Source: an uncultured bacterium (GTDB taxonomy: Bacteria; Patescibacteriota; Minisyncoccia; Phycocordibacterales; GWA1-40-21). Taken from it: a stretch of DNA of 39,605 bases. Shown here one piece after another: positions 25,161-32,816 of the stretch; the first letter of the stretch is position 1; each line of letters starts with the position of its first letter. The DNA lies in assembly GCA_903822075.1 (NCBI GenBank), contig CAIJNK010000010.1:1-39605 (forward strand), in the 5' to 3' direction. The notes below the pieces were generated by a model. That model had not been told where the DNA came from, made no database searches, and was given only the letters and a program-made list of their open reading frames with translations. The translations under genes were made by a program, and so were the position numbers.

Positions 25161-25189
25161 TTGACAAAAAAGATGAAAGGTGTTATTCT
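25161..25189 (+). promoter_or_regulatory. Promoter of the 25247 gene
   Basis: TTGACA (25161-25166), 17 bases, TATTCT (25184-25189), about 58 bases before the ATG. Confidence 0.8.
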
Positions 25190-25246
25190 TGTCAGTAGAT
25201 CGAGAATCAAAATCGTAAATACAAACAAGAAAGGGGATAAAATCCC

Positions 25247-25666
25247 ATGATCAGAGAAATCTTGAGTGATATATTTTCCCCTTACTCGTCGCTTGGGGAA
25301 AGGTGCTGGGCCACACTTATAGTGTTGCTCGTGCTCGTGATAGTTGGATTGTTTTGTTATTTGGGATTTACTTTTGTCGATTCCGCAGCCATCACTCCCA
25401 CGAGGATGACGGTTACGGTGGTCGATGTAAAAGAGGTCGTTCCTGCTTATACCACCATTATCATGGTAAGGAACGTCACGATCCCAGAGTACAACCCGGA
25501 ATCCTACCGACTTCATTTTAAGCTTGATGGAGAGAAGGTCTCTTCGTCCGTTGAAAAGAAATTATTCGAGGAGATCAATGTTGGCGATAGGATCGAGGTC
25601 GTTTACGGATTCGGACGACTAAGCAAATCGCACCAGCCAACGCGAATCAGGCTGATAGGAAACTGA
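25247..25666 (+). CDS. Small single-TM membrane protein, unknown
   Basis: This 139-residue protein has a short cytosolic N-terminus (MIREILSDIFSPYSSLGERC), one strong TM helix at about 21-45 (ATLIVLLVLVIVGLFCYLGF), and then a strand-rich domain: TVTVVDVKEVVPAYTTIIMV, then VSSSVEKKLFEEINVGDRIE and VVYGFGRLSKSHQPTRIRLI. The NVGDRIEVVYGFGR stretch is a typical small beta-barrel turn, reminiscent of OB-like or DUF-type extracytoplasmic domains, but no family is certain. An AAAGGGG ribosome site precedes the ATG. It is a one-gene unit with a strong promoter and a double-stem terminator. Confidence 0.68.
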   Translation: MIREILSDIFSPYSSLGERCWATLIVLLVLVIVGLFCYLGFTFVDSAAITPTRMTVTVVDVKEVVPAYTTIIMVRNVTIPEYNPESYRLHFKLDGEKVSSSVEKKLFEEINVGDRIEVVYGFGRLSKSHQPTRIRLIGN

Positions 25667-25677
25667 AAGGATTATTC

Positions 25678-25727
25678 AACCCACCAAAAGAATGCCCACT
25701 GGGCACCTTGTCTGGTGGGTTTTTCTT
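25678..25727 (+). terminator. Terminator of the 25247 gene
   Basis: AACCCACCA (25678-25686) pairs with TGGTGGGTT (25713-25721) and encloses a TGCCC-ACT-GGGCA hairpin; TTTTCTTTT follows. Confidence 0.85.
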
Positions 25728-25842
25728 TTACGTAAAATTATTAAGTTTGTATCTTTTTACCCTTATTGAAAACCCTTTATGGATATGATAGGCTCTTTAA
25801 AGAATTTGGAGTCGGTGAAAAATACGCAAAAGGAGAAACGGT

Positions 25843-26001
25843 ATGGGCTACGAAGGCAAGAAGTATCAAAAGAAGAGCGGTAACGGTCTCTGTCGTCGGT
25901 GCAACAGGCCCCTTTCGGGTTCGAAAAAAAAGAAGGGTGAAACCATCTGTGCAATCTGTGTGGTGGAAGAGAGACAGCAGGCCCAAAAGCGCCGGTGGTA
26001 A
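25843..26001 (+). CDS. 52-residue zinc-ribbon protein
   Basis: A short frame starts at ATG 25843, 7 bases after an AAAAGGAG ribosome site. It codes a very basic protein beginning MGYEGKKYQKKSG. It contains two CxxC knuckles, LCRRCNRPL and TICAIC, separated by a Gly/Ser/Lys loop, and ends in a charged helix (VVEERQQAQKRRW). Two CxxC pairs about 16 residues apart are the hallmark of a zinc ribbon, and the charge suggests RNA or ribosome binding. A longer overlapping frame (25766-26020) has no ribosome site and reads across the Cys codons out of frame, so it is rejected. A terminator follows at once. Confidence 0.72.
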   Translation: MGYEGKKYQKKSGNGLCRRCNRPLSGSKKKKGETICAICVVEERQQAQKRRW

Positions 26002-26025
26002 AACATCCACAACTTCTTGATTTAT

Positions 26026-26060
26026 ATGGCGGTCCACGACACGGATCGCCATTTTTGTTT
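26026..26060 (+). terminator. Terminator of the 52-aa zinc-ribbon gene
   Basis: ATGGCGGTCC (26026-26035) pairs with GGATCGCCAT (26043-26052) with one wobble, then TTTTGTTTT. Confidence 0.85.
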
Positions 26061-26087
26061 TCTGGGTTTTTATGTTATAAAGATTTT

Positions 26088-26762
26088 ATGACTTTTCATA
26101 TAATAACCTTGTTTCCGAACATTTTTGACTCATATATAAAAGAGTCCATTTTGGGGCGGGCGGGGAGAGAAGGAAAGATAAAGTTCTATTTTTATAATCC
26201 GCGGGATTTTGTTGTCCCAACTAGGATCCAAAAGAAAAATGACAAGCCGTATTTGCGTGTTGATGATAAGCCATATGGCGGAGGCCCAGGTATGGTCATA
26301 CAAGCCGAACCGATAATAAAGGCCATAGACGAGGCTAAAAAAAAGATAAAGAGTAAGAAGACCAGGATAATTTTTTTGAGCCCAGCGGGGAAGCAGTTTG
26401 ATACAACATATGCCAAAGTGGCGGCTAAAAAATACACGGATATTATTATAATTTGCGGGCGATACGAAGGTGTTGACGCTCGGGTAAAAAAAATATTCAA
26501 AGCTGAGGAGATTTCCATCGGTCCGTTTGTCTTGACTGGCGGAGAGCTACCGGCCATGATTATGACGGACTGTATTTCTCGACAGATAGAAGGAGTACTT
26601 GGTAATTTTGATTCAAGGGAAGAAGAAAGAATTTCTAGTTCGGAAACTTATACTCGACCAGAAGTGTTGTTATACAAAGGTAAAAAATATAAAGTACCGC
26701 CCGTCCTCTTGTCTGGTGATCACAAAAAAATTGATAAGTGGCGAAGCGGTAAAAATGTCTAA
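26088..26762 (+). CDS. trmD: tRNA (guanine-N1)-methyltransferase TrmD
   Basis: TrmD makes m1G37 in tRNAs next to the anticodon, preventing frameshifts. The 224-residue product starts MTFHIITLFPNIFDSYIKES, the standard TrmD N-terminus. SAM-binding trefoil-knot motifs are present: DDKPYGGGPGMV, IFLSPAGKQFD, ICGRYEGVDARV and ISIGPFVLTGGELPA. The C-terminal helical domain (RPEVLLYKGKKYKVPPVLLS) is also there. ATG 26088 is preceded by TATAAA 6 bases upstream; the longer upstream extension crosses the preceding terminator and is rejected. It overlaps rnhB by 8 bases, so the two form an operon. The common partner rpsP is about 10 kb away in this genome. Confidence 0.95.
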   Translation: MTFHIITLFPNIFDSYIKESILGRAGREGKIKFYFYNPRDFVVPTRIQKKNDKPYLRVDDKPYGGGPGMVIQAEPIIKAIDEAKKKIKSKKTRIIFLSPAGKQFDTTYAKVAAKKYTDIIIICGRYEGVDARVKKIFKAEEISIGPFVLTGGELPAMIMTDCISRQIEGVLGNFDSREEERISSSETYTRPEVLLYKGKKYKVPPVLLSGDHKKIDKWRSGKNV

Positions 26763-27372
26763 ACCTAGATACATCATTGGTGTAGATGAAGTGGGGCGCG
26801 GACCAATTGCCGGTCCAGTAGCGGTGTGTTCATTGTGTCTAAAACCAGGTTTTGATTTTGAAAACTTTAGCCCCCTCGACAGATTCGGAATGAAGAAATT
26901 TCGCGATTCAAAAAAACTTTCACCTATCCAGAGACTAAAATGGTTGGAAAAGATTGATCTGGAAAAAAAGAAAGGGAATTTAACTTACAAAGTTTGCTTT
27001 GAAAGTAATAAGACTATCGATCAAAAGGGAATTGTTTTTGCGATTAGCAGAGCTCTAAAAAACTCTCTGAATTCTTTAAAAGTAAATAAAAAAAGCTGCC
27101 AAGTACTTTTGGATGGGGGTTTAAAAGCACCGGTAGAATATAAATATCAAAAGACAATTATTAGAGGTGATGAAAAGGAATTAGTTATTGCCCTAGCTTC
27201 TATCGTGGCTAAAGTGACCAGAGATGCCTTGATGGTCAAAATAGCTTTAAAATACAGTGGTTATGGCTTGGAAAAGCATAAGGGGTATGGTACTGCCGCC
27301 CACTATAGAGCCTTGAAAAATATAGGTATTTCTCGTATTCATCGCAGAAGCTTTTTAAGGAAGGTAATTTAA
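26755..27372 (+). CDS. rnhB: Ribonuclease HII
   Basis: RNase HII cleaves RNA in RNA-DNA hybrids and removes misincorporated ribonucleotides. The 205-residue product has the family motifs: GVDEVGRGPIAGPV at about 8-21 with the catalytic Asp-Glu pair, FRDSKKLSP, VLLDGG with the third acidic residue, and ASIVAKVTRDALM with the fourth Asp. The ending HKGYGTAAHYRALKNIGISR followed by HRRSF matches the C-terminal tail of bacterial RnhB. ATG 26755 lies within the end of trmD (8-base overlap), which points to translational coupling. Confidence 0.95.
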   Translation: MSKPRYIIGVDEVGRGPIAGPVAVCSLCLKPGFDFENFSPLDRFGMKKFRDSKKLSPIQRLKWLEKIDLEKKKGNLTYKVCFESNKTIDQKGIVFAISRALKNSLNSLKVNKKSCQVLLDGGLKAPVEYKYQKTIIRGDEKELVIALASIVAKVTRDALMVKIALKYSGYGLEKHKGYGTAAHYRALKNIGISRIHRRSFLRKVI

Positions 27373-27385
27373 ATCAATAAAGTCC

Positions 27386-27414
27386 TTGACAGATAATATA
27401 TTTGGGTGTATAAT
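27386..27414 (+). promoter_or_regulatory. Promoter of the Nudix gene
   Basis: TTGACA (27386-27391), 17 bases, TATAAT (27409-27414): a consensus promoter about 80 bases before the ATG. Confidence 0.9.
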
Positions 27415-27496
27415 TGACAACAGAGATAAGTAAGGATTTTGTGCGAGTGCACACTAATCCATCGACAACGACATTTGGATCAATTGGAGATGAAGG

Positions 27497-28015
27497 ATGA
27501 ATATTCCATACGCGGGTGTGTTTGTGATCGATATGACGGACTGGATGGTTCTCGCCGGGACAGATTCTAAATATCCGGAAGAACTCAAAGCCCTTGGCGG
27601 AATGATGAAGCCCGGGGATAAGTCCATTCGGGCCACTGCATATCGCGAGTTGGCTGAAGAGGGACAGACCCAGGTTCTGGAAAGCACTTTGGTTTTTGTT
27701 GAGCCGTACAAAGGTCATCTGCGGCATTTCTTTCTGGCCGACAAGATCTCGAGCGCTCTCGATAAAGGGGCCACGTGGGAGGTTGAAGAACGGGGCGCTG
27801 ATGGCCGGGTGGTTGAAAAAATCACCGCCAGGTGGGTTCCGCTTTCCGAGTTTGTCCACCGATTGTTCCCCAAGCAGCACCCGGCTTTTGGCGCCGTATT
27901 GGCCAAGCTCTCGGAACGGAATCCGGGCCTTATCCGGAGCGAACGCTTTCGCGCGTTGCTCCAGCGCTTCCCGGCACCCAATAATCTGGGTTTGCAGGGT
28001 GCCCAAGTCGATTGA
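27497..28015 (+). CDS. Nudix hydrolase-like protein
   Basis: This 172-residue protein has the pattern of a Nudix fold: AGVFVIDMTDWMVLAGTDSK, then GGMMKPGDKSIRATAYRELA and EEGQTQVLE at about 34-63. The Nudix box REL-x-EE core is present. The upstream Glu is replaced by Asp, one extra residue separates it from REL, and the usual Gly-hydrophobic end is GQ. So activity is likely but not certain. A later segment WVPLSEFVHRLFP fits the Nudix C-terminal helix. Substrate is unknown. AAGGATG precedes ATG 27497. It is a one-gene unit between a consensus promoter and a terminator, with GC-rich codons unlike rnhB before it, which may reflect transfer. Confidence 0.8.
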   Translation: MNIPYAGVFVIDMTDWMVLAGTDSKYPEELKALGGMMKPGDKSIRATAYRELAEEGQTQVLESTLVFVEPYKGHLRHFFLADKISSALDKGATWEVEERGADGRVVEKITARWVPLSEFVHRLFPKQHPAFGAVLAKLSERNPGLIRSERFRALLQRFPAPNNLGLQGAQVD

Positions 28016-28040
28016 TCTCGACTGATCAGGTTTGTCGAAG

Positions 28041-28073
28041 CCGCCTACTGTGCAGACAGTCGGCGGTTTTTTT
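28041..28073 (+). terminator. Terminator of the Nudix gene
   Basis: CCGCC-t-ACTGT (28041-28051), loop GCAG, ACAGT-c-GGCGG (28056-28066), then T7. Confidence 0.9.
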
Positions 28074-28130
28074 ATACTCATTATTTTAATGGACTTGATT
28101 TTAAAAACAAAATAAGTTAGTATAGTGCCC

Positions 28131-28358
28131 ATGGTAAATCATATGAGACATAATCGTTCCCGAGTGGGAATGACCAGATCACATCACGCTCTGAAGGTTC
28201 AGGGTCTTTCTGTTTGTCCTGATTGTCAGGCTAAAAGATTAAGTCATAAGGTCTGTGCTAACTGTGGAAAATATAACGGCCGAGTAGTACTGGACGTCTT
28301 AGCTAAAACCGTTAAGAAAGAAAAGAAACTCAAAGCTAAGACTGAAGCGGCTAAATAA
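28131..28358 (+). CDS. rpmF: 50S ribosomal protein L32
   Basis: This 75-residue basic protein begins MVNHMRHNRSRVGMTRSHHA, the L32 N-terminal pattern. A zinc ribbon CPDCQAKRLSHKVCANCG and the KYNGRVVLD ending of the family follow, then a Lys-rich tail. ATG 28131 is preferred over an upstream GTG because TTGATT-17-TAGTAT (28095-28123) ends 7 bases before it, making a leaderless mRNA. It is a single-gene unit with a symmetric terminator. Confidence 0.93.
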   Translation: MVNHMRHNRSRVGMTRSHHALKVQGLSVCPDCQAKRLSHKVCANCGKYNGRVVLDVLAKTVKKEKKLKAKTEAAK

Positions 28359-28362
28359 AGAC

Positions 28363-28396
28363 AAAAAGAGCTTCCATAAACTTGGAAGCTCTTTTT
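28363..28396. terminator. Two-way terminator after rpmF
   Basis: AAAAAGAGCTTCC (28363-28375) pairs perfectly with GGAAGCTCTTTTT (28384-28396) around an 8-base loop. It has A and T runs on both sides. Confidence 0.9.
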
Positions 28397-28465
28397 GTTG
28401 CTTTTCTTTTTTTTGATTTGGGTATATAATAGTGGCAGGTTAATTTTTTAATTAAAGTTATTTAA

Positions 28466-29377
28466 ATGGCAAATAGGCACATTGCAAGATCCATCGTTCT
28501 TCAGTCACTCTTTGAACTTGATTTCAGGGATTATTCTGAGTTGAAATCCAAGGAAGAGATACTTTTGCGTAATGCGGCTGAATTTGCCAATGATGTTGTT
28601 GATCAAACTTTTGTCAACGCTCTCTTTGACGGTGTTATCAGTAAAAAGGAAGAAATAGATTTGGTCATCCAAAAGGCCGCTCCGGATTGGCCCCTGGAAA
28701 AAATCTCTACTATTGATCGAAATATTTTGCGTATCGGTCTTTATGAGCTTCTCTTTGCGGACAGTAAGGAAGTGCCGGCCAAGGTGGCTATTAATGAGGC
28801 CATTGAATTATCCAAGAATTACGGCGGGGAAAAAAGTAGCAAATTTGTAAATGGCGTTTTGGGTTCAGTGTATAAAGAATTGGGTGAACCGGATAAGGAT
28901 GCCGTCTCAAAAAAGAAAAAGAAAACGATCATGGATATTCCATATGAAGAGATGCCCATTGAGCGCTTGGGTGGAGCGGTCGTTTATGCAAAAAATGGTG
29001 ATGATTATTATCTGGCAATGGTCCATGATGTCTTCGGTTTTTGGACCCTGTCAAAAGGCCGTCTGGAAGCCGATGAAAAAGAAATTGATGGTACCAAGAG
29101 AGAAATTAAAGAAGAAATCGGTCTGGACGTTGAGGTCTTGGATGAAATAGGTCGTAACGAGTATATTGCCAACCATCCGGAAAAAGGCAAGCTGCGTAAA
29201 CAGGTTATATATTTTTTGGCTAAAGCCGATTATAAAGATCTACAATTAGAAAAGGATAACGGTGGCTTGGATGAGGCACGTTGGTTTAAACTTTCCGAAC
29301 TGGAGGATGTAAAAACCTACGGTGATATTCTACCTTTCATTACCAAAGCCGTCTCCTTGATTTCCCAACAAAAATAG
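28466..29377 (+). CDS. nusB: NusB - Nudix hydrolase fusion
   Basis: This 303-residue protein has two domains. Residues 1-140 are NusB, the antitermination and rRNA-maturation factor: NRHIARSIVLQSLFELDF, then DWPLEKISTIDRNILRIGLY and EVPAKVAINEAIELSKNYGG, ending SSKFVNGVLGSVYKEL. A Lys-rich linker (about 147-155) leads to a complete Nudix domain with the box GRLEADEKEIDGTKREIKEE followed by IGL at 198-220, which fits GX5EX7REUXEEXGU exactly. The frame runs through both with no stop or restart, and the linker contains no ribosome site. A TATAAT lies at 28425-28430, giving a leader of about 30 bases. The Nudix substrate is unknown. rnc follows 13 bases after the stop. Confidence 0.92.
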   Translation: MANRHIARSIVLQSLFELDFRDYSELKSKEEILLRNAAEFANDVVDQTFVNALFDGVISKKEEIDLVIQKAAPDWPLEKISTIDRNILRIGLYELLFADSKEVPAKVAINEAIELSKNYGGEKSSKFVNGVLGSVYKELGEPDKDAVSKKKKKTIMDIPYEEMPIERLGGAVVYAKNGDDYYLAMVHDVFGFWTLSKGRLEADEKEIDGTKREIKEEIGLDVEVLDEIGRNEYIANHPEKGKLRKQVIYFLAKADYKDLQLEKDNGGLDEARWFKLSELEDVKTYGDILPFITKAVSLISQQK

Positions 29378-29390
29378 CTAATATAGAGAC

Positions 29391-30098
29391 ATGATGAAAA
29401 AAAGTACTCCGGATTTTGCCAAGTTTGAAGCTAGCGCTGGTATTACCTTTAGAAACAAGGAACTGCTTCGCCGTGCATTTACTCACCGCTCCTTTTTGAA
29501 TGAAAACCGCGGGAGCGAATCATCACACAATGAACGTTTGGAATTTTTAGGTGATGCTGTATTGGAACTGATGGTGACCGAATATCTTTTTGAAAAATAT
29601 CCAGATAGTAATGAGGGAGACTTGACCGCTTATCGCGCTTCTTTGGTGAACGCCATCACCCTATCCGAGGTGGCCCAAAAGATAAACGTAAATGATTTCC
29701 TTCTTTTGTCCAAAGGTGAGGCCCGTGATACCGGCAAAGCACGTCAATACATTTTGGCCAATACCATGGAAGCAATCATCGGCGCCATCTATTTGGACCA
29801 AGGATATGACGCTGCTAAATATTTTATTTCAAAAAATCTGTTCCATTTGATCGATCGAATAGTTCAGGAAAAAACTTGGATTGATGCCAAGAGCTTGTTT
29901 CAAGAAAAAGCCCAGGAAAAAGAAAGTCTGACCCCACAGTATAAAAGCTTAAAAGAAGAGGGTCCGGATCATGATAAAAAGTTTACCGTGGGTGTCTATC
30001 TGGATAAAGAATTGGTAGCCGAAGGTGACGGTATGTCCAAGCAGGAAGCAGAGCAGGTAGCCGCCAGAAAAGCACTCGAGGCTAAAAAGTGGTTATAA
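29391..30098 (+). CDS. rnc: Ribonuclease III
   Basis: RNase III cuts double-stranded RNA and processes rRNA precursors. The 235-residue product has the catalytic signature HNERLEFLGDAVLEL at 46-60, a second acidic site in LANTMEAIIGAIYLDQGY, and a C-terminal double-stranded RNA-binding domain (SLFQEKAQEKESLTPQYKSL through KQEAEQVAARKALEAKKWL). Two ATGs adjoin at the start (29391, 29394). It follows nusB-Nudix by 13 bases and probably shares its transcript, so rRNA antitermination and rRNA cleavage factors are expressed together. Confidence 0.95.
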   Translation: MMKKSTPDFAKFEASAGITFRNKELLRRAFTHRSFLNENRGSESSHNERLEFLGDAVLELMVTEYLFEKYPDSNEGDLTAYRASLVNAITLSEVAQKINVNDFLLLSKGEARDTGKARQYILANTMEAIIGAIYLDQGYDAAKYFISKNLFHLIDRIVQEKTWIDAKSLFQEKAQEKESLTPQYKSLKEEGPDHDKKFTVGVYLDKELVAEGDGMSKQEAEQVAARKALEAKKWL

Positions 30099-30114
30099 AT
30101 AATTATGTAATAAT

Positions 30115-30435
30115 ATGTCAAACGAACAAGCGTTAAACGGTCCGTCGCAAGCTGAGATTGAAAAAACAGTGACCAGGAAGATTAACGAATTCAAAAAGAA
30201 GAAGGAGACTTACTATTCCTCTCACAGCCGTGCCGAAAAATATGAACGAGATGTGGATACAATGAACTCTCTTGCCACTAGATTTTATATTGAAGGGGAA
30301 AATATCAGAGAATATGTTTTTTGGAGAATTCTTGTTGGTGACACAATTGCTGGTATTAATTTGCTAACAACCAAGCTTGATACTGATAATGGTGATATAG
30401 AAAAGCTACTAGATGAAATGCTTGCCGCTAAATAA
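30115..30435 (+). CDS. Unknown small helical protein
   Basis: This 106-residue charged protein begins MSNEQALNGPSQAEIEKTVT and is predicted mostly alpha-helical: KKKETYYSSHSRAEKYERDV, then REYVFWRILVGDTIAGINLL and DNGDIEKLLDEML. It has no TM segment, Cys or known motif. It sits between rnc and smc on the same strand, 16 bases after rnc, with TAATAAT just before the ATG that could act as a -10. It could be a small accessory factor of either neighbour. I do not recognise the family. Confidence 0.65.
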   Translation: MSNEQALNGPSQAEIEKTVTRKINEFKKKKETYYSSHSRAEKYERDVDTMNSLATRFYIEGENIREYVFWRILVGDTIAGINLLTTKLDTDNGDIEKLLDEMLAAK

Positions 30436-30473
30436 GACTTTTATCTCTTCAAAATATCTGTTAGAATACTCTT

Positions 30474-32732
30474 ATGTTAAAAAGCATTGAGCTATGCGGT
30501 TTTAAGTCGTTTGCCAAGAAGGCGGTGCTCAATTTTAATACCCCCATTTCCTCCATTGTGGGGCCAAACGGCTCCGGCAAGAGCAATGTGGCTGAGGCTT
30601 TTAGATTTGTTTTAGGTGAACAGAGCATTAAATCATTGAGAGGGAAAAGAGTTGAAGACCTGATTTTTAACGGCGGCAAGGACGCCCCGCGAGCTAATCG
30701 AGCCTCGGCTAAAGTGGTGTTTGATAATACGCGGCGCATTTTTAATGTTGATTTTGACGAAGTGTCAATTGAGCGTGTGATTCATCGCGACTCTGTAAGC
30801 GAGTATTTTATAAATGGCTCTCCGGTACGCTTGAAAGACATCATCGAGCTTTTAGCCAGCGCTCACATTGGAGCTTCCGGCCACCACATTATTTCCCAAG
30901 GCGAAGCAGACAAAATTTTAAATTCCAATATCAAAGAGAGGCGGGAAATGATCGAAGACGCTCTCGGCCTGAAAATTTATCATTATAAAAAAGAGGACAG
31001 TCAGCGAAAATTGGAAAAAACAGAGGAGAATATTAAACAGGTAGAATCTTTGCGTCGCGAGATAGCGCCACATCTGAAATTCCTTAAAAAACAAGTCGAG
31101 AAGATTGAGAAAACAATTGAGATGCGCGAGCAGTTGAAGAATTTTTATCTGGAATATTTTAAGCGAGAAGATGAATACATTAAGGGGGAAAAAGATCGAC
31201 TAACGGAAGAAAAGAGGTTGCCCCAGGCTGAGCTTCATCGCCTTGAACATGAACTTCGCCAAGCCAAAGATATTTTAAACAAATCCGAAAGCAAAGATAT
31301 AAAGAGCGATGAAGTAATGCGGCTAGAAGGTCAGTTGCGAGAGACCCGTTTAACCAAGGACCTATTAGTGCGTGAAATCGGCCGAATGGAAGGAGAGATA
31401 AACTATTTGGACCGACAGTATAAAAAACAAATCCAGGTCGCTACTTCGGTTGAGACTAAAAATGTGGACTTGAGCGCCGTGGAGACGCTGTTTAATGAAG
31501 TTTCACTGGAAATTGACCAGGGTAATGCTAGTGATGACCTAAATATTATTAAAGGTATTTTGAATAAGATAAAGGGCGTACTAAAGGATTTTGTAAACAA
31601 GAACAAGGATAATCGCGACGAGGAATCATTAAAAGAGCTGGAGCGTGAGATTGTTGATTTGCGTCAAAAAAAGGCTGAAGCCGATACTGAGTTGTTTAAT
31701 CTTAAAAACAAAGAAGTAGAATTCACAGCTGATTATAATGCCGTCAAGGAGGAGATTGAAAAAGAAAAAGATTCAAACCGAGACGCTGAAAAAGCCGTGT
31801 TTAGGATCATGGCCGAGCAGAATGAAATAAATACCAGGTTGGCGTCCTTACAAAACCGGGAGGATAGACTGATAACAGATGAAAACAATTTCAAACAGGA
31901 ATTGATCGAAGCCGGGGTTCTGGTGGGTGTAGAAGCTGTGCGCTATAAGGAGGTGGCGTTTGAGATGATACCCGAGGAAAGAAATCGACAGGATGAGCGC
32001 CGAAAAAATATTGAGAGATTAAAAATTAGGATCGAGGATGCCGGCATTGGTTCTTCAGATGAAGTACTGAAAGAATATCGTGAAGCTAGTGAGCGTGATG
32101 CCTTCCTAGAAAAGGAATTGGTGGATTTACACACCTCGTCTGATTCCTTACAGGCACTGATCAAAGAACTGGATGATAAGTTGACTACCGAATTCAAATT
32201 TGGTGTTGATAAAATCAATACGCAATTCCAAGATTTCTTCAGTAAGATGTTTGGCGGCGGGACAGCTAAATTATCCGTGATTAGAGAAATAAAGAAAAAG
32301 AGAAAGGATACCGACTTGTCTGTTTTGGAAAGGGAAAATATGGATAATGAATCTGATAGCGGAGAAGAAGAATCAGAAGAGGGTATAGACATTGAAGTCA
32401 ATTTGCCGAAGAAAAAGATCAAAGGTTTGATGATGCTGTCCGGCGGGGAGCGGGCCCTGACTTCCATTGCCTTGCTTTTTGCCATGTCCCAGGTAAATCC
32501 ACCACCGTTTATCATCTTGGATGAGACGGATGCTGCTTTAGATGAAGCAAACTCCAAGAAATACGGCGATATGATTGCCGAGCTCTCCAAATATTCCCAA
32601 CTAATCTTGGTTACTCACAATCGGGAAACCATGTCTCGGGCCGGTATTATCTACGGCGTCACTATGGGGATGGATGGAATTTCTAAACTTCTCTCAATTC
32701 AATTTGAAGAGGCAGTTCAGGTTGCAAAATAA
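30474..32732 (+). CDS. smc: SMC-like chromosome segregation ATPase, short and apparently hingeless
   Basis: The N-terminal head has GPNGSGKSN at 30-38 and the SMC start IELCGFKSFAKK. The C-terminal head has the ABC signature LSGGERALTSIALLFA from residue 655, Walker B PFIILDETDAALDEANS and the switch His in LVTHNRETM. Between lie coiled coils (about 165-330 and 380-560). At 752 residues it is well below the roughly 1150-1200 of full SMC. No segment resembles the Gly-rich SMC hinge; the arms seem joined by a short helical stretch near 330-380. An acidic insert (DNESDSGEEESEEGIDIE) precedes the signature. TAGAAT (30462-30467) is 6 bases before the ATG, giving a leaderless mRNA. Confidence 0.88.
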   Translation: MLKSIELCGFKSFAKKAVLNFNTPISSIVGPNGSGKSNVAEAFRFVLGEQSIKSLRGKRVEDLIFNGGKDAPRANRASAKVVFDNTRRIFNVDFDEVSIERVIHRDSVSEYFINGSPVRLKDIIELLASAHIGASGHHIISQGEADKILNSNIKERREMIEDALGLKIYHYKKEDSQRKLEKTEENIKQVESLRREIAPHLKFLKKQVEKIEKTIEMREQLKNFYLEYFKREDEYIKGEKDRLTEEKRLPQAELHRLEHELRQAKDILNKSESKDIKSDEVMRLEGQLRETRLTKDLLVREIGRMEGEINYLDRQYKKQIQVATSVETKNVDLSAVETLFNEVSLEIDQGNASDDLNIIKGILNKIKGVLKDFVNKNKDNRDEESLKELEREIVDLRQKKAEADTELFNLKNKEVEFTADYNAVKEEIEKEKDSNRDAEKAVFRIMAEQNEINTRLASLQNREDRLITDENNFKQELIEAGVLVGVEAVRYKEVAFEMIPEERNRQDERRKNIERLKIRIEDAGIGSSDEVLKEYREASERDAFLEKELVDLHTSSDSLQALIKELDDKLTTEFKFGVDKINTQFQDFFSKMFGGGTAKLSVIREIKKKRKDTDLSVLERENMDNESDSGEEESEEGIDIEVNLPKKKIKGLMMLSGGERALTSIALLFAMSQVNPPPFIILDETDAALDEANSKKYGDMIAELSKYSQLILVTHNRETMSRAGIIYGVTMGMDGISKLLSIQFEEAVQVAK

Positions 32733-32782
32733 GGCTTTTTTGGGATTTGAATAAAGAAAATGTGTAAAGGTATCTAAAATAC

Positions 32783-32810
32783 TTGACATTTTGTGTGTAT
32801 ATGCTATACT
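32783..32810 (+). promoter_or_regulatory. Promoter of non-coding RNA 1
   Basis: TTGACA (32783-32788), 16 bases ending TATATGC, TATACT (32805-32810). It is one of the strongest promoters in the window, and no protein frame with a ribosome site follows. Confidence 0.85.
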
Positions 32811-32816
32811 ACAAAA

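Noticed and set aside
25766-26020. 84-residue frame overlapping the small zinc ribbon
   Set aside because: It has no ribosome site and low-complexity basic sequence; the other frame has two CxxC pairs and a ribosome site.
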